DNA of 64,000 nucleotides from Rhododendron vialii (lineage: Eukaryota > Streptophyta > Magnoliopsida > Ericales > Ericaceae). The notes beneath the pieces are model-generated. The model was not told the origin of the DNA. It searched no databases and was given only the letters and a program-made list of their open reading frames with translations. Below are positions 58,768-64,000 of this stretch, one piece after another (position 1 is the first letter of the stretch; every line of letters begins with the position of its first letter). Location of the stretch: NCBI RefSeq assembly GCF_030253575.1, contig NC_080564.1, positions 4,632,501-4,696,500 on the forward strand, read 5' to 3'. Both the position numbers and the translations under genes were made by a program.

Positions 58768-58795
58768 AGTTTATGAAGTTGATGATAGCATCTAA

Positions 58796-59365
58796 GAGCA
58801 TCTGCAATGTAATAATTAAAACCAAAATGTTGTTAAAGTTAATTAACAATATTTGCTCAAAAAAGTGCTTATATTGTAATAACCAAACTTAGTAACCTAT
58901 TAACAACTCATTAAATTTTGGCATTTGAATAATCAAAACTAACAATCTTTTGTCAATAATCAAATCTAATGGTCCCCACATTTTCTCAATCAATTACACC
59001 CATCAATAAACAAAACCTTCTCTCTCTCTCAAAAATATTTTCAAAAAATAAAATTTAAAAACTATTATTTTTAGAAACTTAAAAAAATTGTTTTCTTTTT
59101 GAAAAACAGTTTTTTTTTTTAAAATGTTTTTCACTAAACTGTTTTTTTTAATTATTATTTTTCAAAAAAACTATTCAAATTATTATCACAGTTTTTATTT
59201 TTTAGAATTTTGTCGTTTGAAAAGGTGATGTGGTAAGTTTTGGTTATCCAATTTTTATTATTACATTGTGGACCTCTACATTGCTCTTAGCAATGTCTTA
59301 AATGGATAACCAAAAGGTGATGTGACAACTTTTGGTTATCTAATTTTGATTATTACATTGTGAAT
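58796..59365. mobile_element. MITE with GAGCATCTGCAATG ends
   Basis: The ends GAGCATCTGCAATGTAATAA and TTATTACATTGTGAATGCTC are inverted repeats, a type widespread in plants and usually placed with PIF/Harbinger. An internal copy of the right terminus (ATTATTACATTGTGGACCTCTACATTGCTC, about 59258-59288) indicates a partial duplication of its end. Confidence 0.7.
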
Positions 59366-59593
59366 GCTCTAAGAGATCTCAAAACGTAAGACCTGGAAAG
59401 GAACAACCGTCATATGTCTTAGTGTGTACTTAATTTTTGAATTAAAAATGGTGTATTATGAGAGAATGACCTGTCTCGTAAAACAGAAAATAAGTACTTC
59501 AAAAATAAGAATTTTAACGAAACTGGATCTTACCACCTCTTCTGACCTCGTGAATTCCTTGGGTTTAAAATAGATTCATTTCATACTCGTCAA

Positions 59594-60170
59594 GGGCCTG
59601 TTTGTTAAGGGAGAAGGAAGTGGGAGAAGGAAGCAAATGAGAGAATACGGGTGAAAAAAAGACCGAACAATCCCTCAAATATATATATATATATACTCCC
59701 TCCGTCCCTAATTAACTGTCCACTTTCACTTTTTCCAAATTTTTTAAAATGAGTTACTGTATATCTTTTAATTTATGCTATTTTTCATAATTTTCAAAAT
59801 TTTGTCTAATAGAATCAATCGAGATCTATCAAATAAAATTCATATTGCATATAAAAAATATTATACTTTGGAAGATATAAATGATTTTTTAAAATGTCCG
59901 GAATAGTAACGTGGACAATTAATTAGGGACAGAGGGAGTAATTTTTTTTTATCCTTAATGCAATGATTTAATGAGGTGAACCAAATAATTTATGTTTTCT
60001 CACATTATCCATTCTTACCCATACACTCTTATTCACTCATATCAACTAGTATTATTTAAAAGAAATATAAGTTAATCCCCTCCTTAACTAATCTGCCTGT
60101 ATTAACATCCACTTATTATCTACACGTCTTTCTTATCCACCCAAAACTTATCTGTTCGGCAAACGAGCCC
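59594..60170. mobile_element. PIF-like element with GGGCCTGTTTG ends, interrupted
   Basis: The ends GGGCCTGTTTGTTAAG and TTCGGCAAACGAGCCC are imperfect inverted repeats. It is split by a Stowaway MITE at 59696-59938. Without that insertion it would be about 330 bases. Confidence 0.65.
59696..59938. mobile_element. Stowaway MITE nested in another element
   Basis: The ends CTCCCTCCGTCCCTAATTAA and TTAATTAGGGACAGAGGGAG are near-perfect inverted repeats flanked by TA (59694-59695, 59939-59940). It is of the same superfamily as 14160-14374 but a different subfamily, with GTCCACTTT / ACGTGGACAATT arms. Confidence 0.95.
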
Positions 60171-61288
60171 TAGCAACATAAGGACACTACTAGCTTTGTT
60201 ATAGGTGTTTGGTCTTTTTCAAAGTCGCGTTGATTTCTGTTGGTATTGTTACCATTGTTATTCAGAAATTAGGAAACACCATATTATTAAAGATACAATT
60301 GAAACAAACAATTAATACATGGGCTGACAGCTTATTAATACGCCTATTTTTCCCCCCACCTACAGATCACCAACTTTCAGTATTGATACAATTGACGTCA
60401 TTAATATTCCAATTCAGGTCAATCCCCGATTCTCAAACGAGTCATTAACAATATAAAAATGCTATATACACACCTTTCGACCATAACTCCGAACACAACT
60501 ATATCTGGAGCCGTTCGATACACATGAGTTCCGGAATTGTGCTTGAAAGGTAGTATGTTTGTAGACTTTCTGTAAACAATAATAATAATAATATCAACGC
60601 GAATAATGATAGGTATAATTACCATGTTAGTTGGTAAACTATAGTCAAAATTGGGTTGTTAAATTTGGGCCAACGTATGTGGTGTGAATCCATAAGTAAG
60701 CACTCTCAAAACTTTCCGGGGTGAATCATTGCACGTGCTGTAAATGTTTGGCTAAGAAAATACGAGAAAACAAATAAGTATTTGTTCAGTATAAAGTAGA
60801 ACGGTCGAATCTCACGAAGGCCGAACATTTCAAATCTCGAGTTACTGAAGGGTTTGCCACTTCATAATTTCAATGACTCGATATTACTCGAGGTGCATGC
60901 GAAGCTGGTCCGGTTATCCCGTTATCAAAAATTTGAAAAAAATAGTACAATCATTGCACGTGCCCTGATGCACATTTATCAGCTCAACACGTCATGCCCA
61001 ACTTCTTTGCCCAACTGGTATCTTAGATTGTGTGAACGTTACACGTTCGATGAGAGACATTTCAACGCAATTTTTCCAAAATTCAAAATTCGTGCTCTGA
61101 TTTTAATTGCCGTGATACTTTTTGGATAACCTTTTTAATCCAGCATCACGTTGATTAATTCTGTATTGGGCCAATAAAGTCGTCCTATTTGTTTTGAGAT
61201 GCTAGTAGATAGATATGTTGGGTACAAAATCTCCACATGTGATGTGTTGTCTGCCCAAATTCTTGGCTTCCAAAAAACGAACAAGTTA

Positions 61289-61663
61289 GGCTGAGTTTCT
61301 CTAACGGCTTTTCAATATTTTTTTTTTGTTTTGTCCTTATTTGAATTTTTTCCATATTTGTTAGTTTTGCTTTTCACTTTTTTGGTTGAGACTAATCGGA
61401 AAAATAAAAAATTATGACTTTTACCCAAATATTTTTTGAAATGTCCAAGATAAAGCCGACTTTTTGGGCTTTTTAGGCTTTATCTTGGATATTTTAAAAA
61501 ACATTTGGGTAAAAATTATAATTTTTTATTTTTTTGATTTGTCTTGACGAGATGAATCAGAAAACCAAAAAAATGAGGTGCAAAATTAACAAACGTGAAA
61601 AAAATTTCAATAAGGACAAAATGCCAGCTTTTCACTAAAGCTAAGTGAAACGGGGCCTTAGTT
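61289..61663. mobile_element. Foldback miniature element, TTTTACC-AAATATTTT family, copy 4
   Basis: Best-preserved copy. The core ACCCAAATATTTTTTGAAATGTCCAAGATAAAGCC pairs with GGCTTTATCTTGGATATTTTAAAAAACATTTGGGT. The outer arms TTGTTAGTTTTGC and GCAAAATTAACAAACG also pair. The right border GAAACGGGGCCTTAG resembles a PIF/Harbinger-type terminus. Confidence 0.7.
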
Positions 61664-64000
61664 TAGTGTAAATTTCACAGATCCTGAGATTTGTCTTAAT
61701 ATCAGATACTCCTTTCATGTATGATGAATAATTACAAACCTTCTGTGCTTTCAATATTTATCAGCGACATTGAAACAATAAAATTTCGACCAAACGTGTG
61801 ATAAAATTGGTCAAAAACATCTTATTTTGAATTTGTAACTTTAACCACATAATCTTTTAAAATATTTTTGCGCTTACACTCTCGATCTTCAAACTGCACT
61901 TGCTCTCACGAATCTTAGTGGTTTGAGAGGTGCTTCAAACTGCTGAGAATCTTCCGAGTTTGTTCTACTGAAAGTTGAGTGTGGGACTCGCCACTATGTG
62001 GAAACTTGCCCCTATTTGGTGCGGCTGCAGTAATCAGCAACTTGTGCTACTAGTATACTAACTTTTATGCTCCGACTTTGACAAGGAATTTTTGGTTGTC
62101 GAGCAGGTACCACGTGGCAGTATGTATCAGTGATTTCAGCCATCTAAACGGGTTTTGGACAGTCCAGATTTATTTCCTTTCTCTCCCCTCACCCGACCAC
62201 TCTCTCCTCTTTCTCTTTTTCTAAAATCCAAACCGTCTAAAATATATTTGGACGACTAGAAATACCAACAGAATACCATGTCTGTGGTACCCGCATGGTA
62301 TCAAAAAACTTCTCGGACTTTAACACCCACCCACTCACCTCTCTCTCTCATAAGTTGATAATAGAGATTGACAGTACCGCGGGACTCATTTCGTGGAAGA
62401 TTCAGAGTAGTTACAAAATTGAAGACTTGGACTTATATAAAGTGGTTCAAGTCAATGCTTTATGCCGTAACGCACATTGGTTTTATCTTTGAAATAATGT
62501 CGGCCAGACGTAAGCCCTCATGGCTAGCCGAAGTTGACCCGCGGCCTACTTTGGTTCATATGGTCCCCCTGGTTATTAGGGCCCAGCTCCAGCTTATGGC
62601 CTCCTGATTAGCTTAATTAATTAATTGCTTAAAGGTTTAATTGAAACTACATTGAAATATGAAATAATCAGATACCAAGATTTTTTTTTAATAAAATAAG
62701 CAAAAAAACCTACTTATATCAACCCATAAATAAATGCCAGTTGTTAACAAATAAAATCGATCTTAATTATTTGCTGCCTTGCTTATGAGTTAGGTTATCG
62801 AATGATAAGTTAACATCCTCGCATAAAATCATTTCTCGTGTGATTTTTCATATGGTGTAAATTGAACTCGCCAGGATTTAATTCTGACGATTTGAAACGT
62901 TCATTTCGCGGCCTCGATATGTACATTATCTATGCAAAAAAAATAAAATCAAAATGGGTTGGAAATTGATAATTAGCTAGTATGATTTTTGAACGAATCA
63001 TTTTTGTTTTGAGAGAAATTTATTGTCAAAGTTCTAATCATCAATTCCTCATAAGACAAATATGATTCTAATAAGCACCAATTGATATTCGCTTGACTTG
63101 ATTTCTTTTCTTTTATGAACGATTTACGTGTCGATGCTAAAAAAAGAAGAGGATCTTGATTTCAATGATATAGCGTTTCTCTTTTTTTTTTTGATAACTC
63201 ACCTGTCCAAGCTAACTTTTGCGCATCTCAACCAATGCAATGGTATTATGTACAACTTTAAATTAGGCTGTTGTCCATTTTGTCCAACTAATTACGTAGT
63301 CTCATGTGAACAAATATAGACCCACAAGGCAGTGACTATGCGCTGCGGCACACCGTCTGTTTTGATTATTGTTTGCATTTTTTAAGCTTCAAACTTTTAG
63401 GACTGATTCATAAGTTTCAGTAGATCTGTCAGTAGACTGGATTGAATCTGATTATGATAGAATCCAAATCCGAAATTGCTTGCTTGAATCCGATCGGAAT
63501 CCGAACTTCATGAATCTGATAGTAGTAAAATCCGAATCCGAAACTGTTTCAGTGTACAAAAAATCATTCCAATCTATAGCTAAAACGATCCCTGCCACAC
63601 CTTGTTAAAATAAAATCCTAACACTCAATTAATTTATTCTCCTGAGTACTTTCTTGCATTTTTTTTATAAGATTTTTTTAGGGTACGTAAAAGGCCCAAA
63701 TTTAATGGCATCTATTTATTGGAGTGATTATCCGGTGCTCCTGGACACTGCTTGACGGATCTTCTCCACCATACATTGACGTGGAAGTCACACACTTGGT
63801 GGTCAAACCCGCACCAATGCAAAAAATTTAGTATTATTTGTTTGCAACACGAATCAGTCGCAATCGACATTTTGAATGGTGAAACTGCATCGATATTTAT
63901 ACGGATTTGCTAATCAACTGCAAGTACTAGAGCTACCGTACGTAGTACGAAAACTGCATAATCGAAACCGCTAAGAGAATTTTCTATTCAACACCTCATC

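Larger units (their letters stand above)
57900..64000. other. Gene-free right flank
   Basis: AT-rich DNA with a very long CT microsatellite, several miniature elements and one nested insertion, listed separately. I see nothing supportable in about 60180-61280 or 62640-64000 beyond short AATCCGAATCCGA-type repeats (about 63450-63550). Open frames are short and look non-coding. Confidence 0.6.

Noticed and set aside
1-64000. A novel defence, biosynthetic or mobile multi-gene system
   Set aside because: All confidently identified genes are conserved plant housekeeping genes with unrelated roles; the spacers contain only non-coding repeats. No operon-like or co-functional grouping is visible.

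Overview
This is nuclear DNA from a flowering plant, very probably a eudicot. Seven protein-coding loci read as clear orthologues of Arabidopsis families, with many small GT-AG introns. The spacers are AT-rich and full of small terminal-inverted-repeat elements, short LTR elements, SINE-like sequences and CT/GA microsatellites. The species cannot be fixed from the sequence; the density of long CT/GA repeats next to 5' leaders is compatible with an Ericales-type genome, which is only an impression. I found no bacterial, viral or organellar genes, no tRNA or rRNA genes and no CRISPR-like arrays.

Layout. (1) 209-1333, minus: first coding exon of TPLATE, running off the left edge. (2) 2725-9217, plus: complete CCT epsilon chaperonin subunit, nine exons, with a TRIM retrotransposon in intron 5. 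(3) 12618-17417, plus: complete mitochondrial cytochrome c1, seven coding exons plus a non-coding leader exon. (4) 17.4-26.8 kb: transposon-rich spacer. (5) 26832-27617, plus: single-exon DUF7950-type protein. (6) 27.6-36.7 kb: spacer with a non-LTR element flanked by a 16-base duplication and a Mutator-like foldback element flanked by a 9-base duplication. (7) 36741-39844, minus: thymidylate kinase, five coding exons, with a second TRIM in its first coding intron. (8) 45983-50629, plus: bromodomain/NET protein of the GTE8/GTE10 (BET) group, ten coding exons. (9) 53113-57639, minus: LHT1-like lysine/histidine transporter, eight exons, with a SINE in intron 1. (10) 57.9-64 kb: spacer with nested miniature elements and no recognisable gene.

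The genes are housekeeping functions (endocytosis, protein folding, respiration, dTTP synthesis, chromatin reading, amino-acid uptake) and are not a co-functional cluster. Spliced models were assembled by hand from GT/AG sites and family alignment from memory. All complete multi-exon models add up to a multiple of three: CCT5 535 aa, CYC1 305 aa, thymidylate kinase 217 aa, GTE 730 aa and LHT 448 aa.

I see no convincing undescribed multi-gene system. The most interesting material is structural: two intact TRIM elements of different families inside introns of essential genes, recurrent foldback families, an element nested inside another, an apparently perfect 223-base tandem duplication in the CYC1 leader intron, and CT microsatellites lying directly against 5' splice sites.
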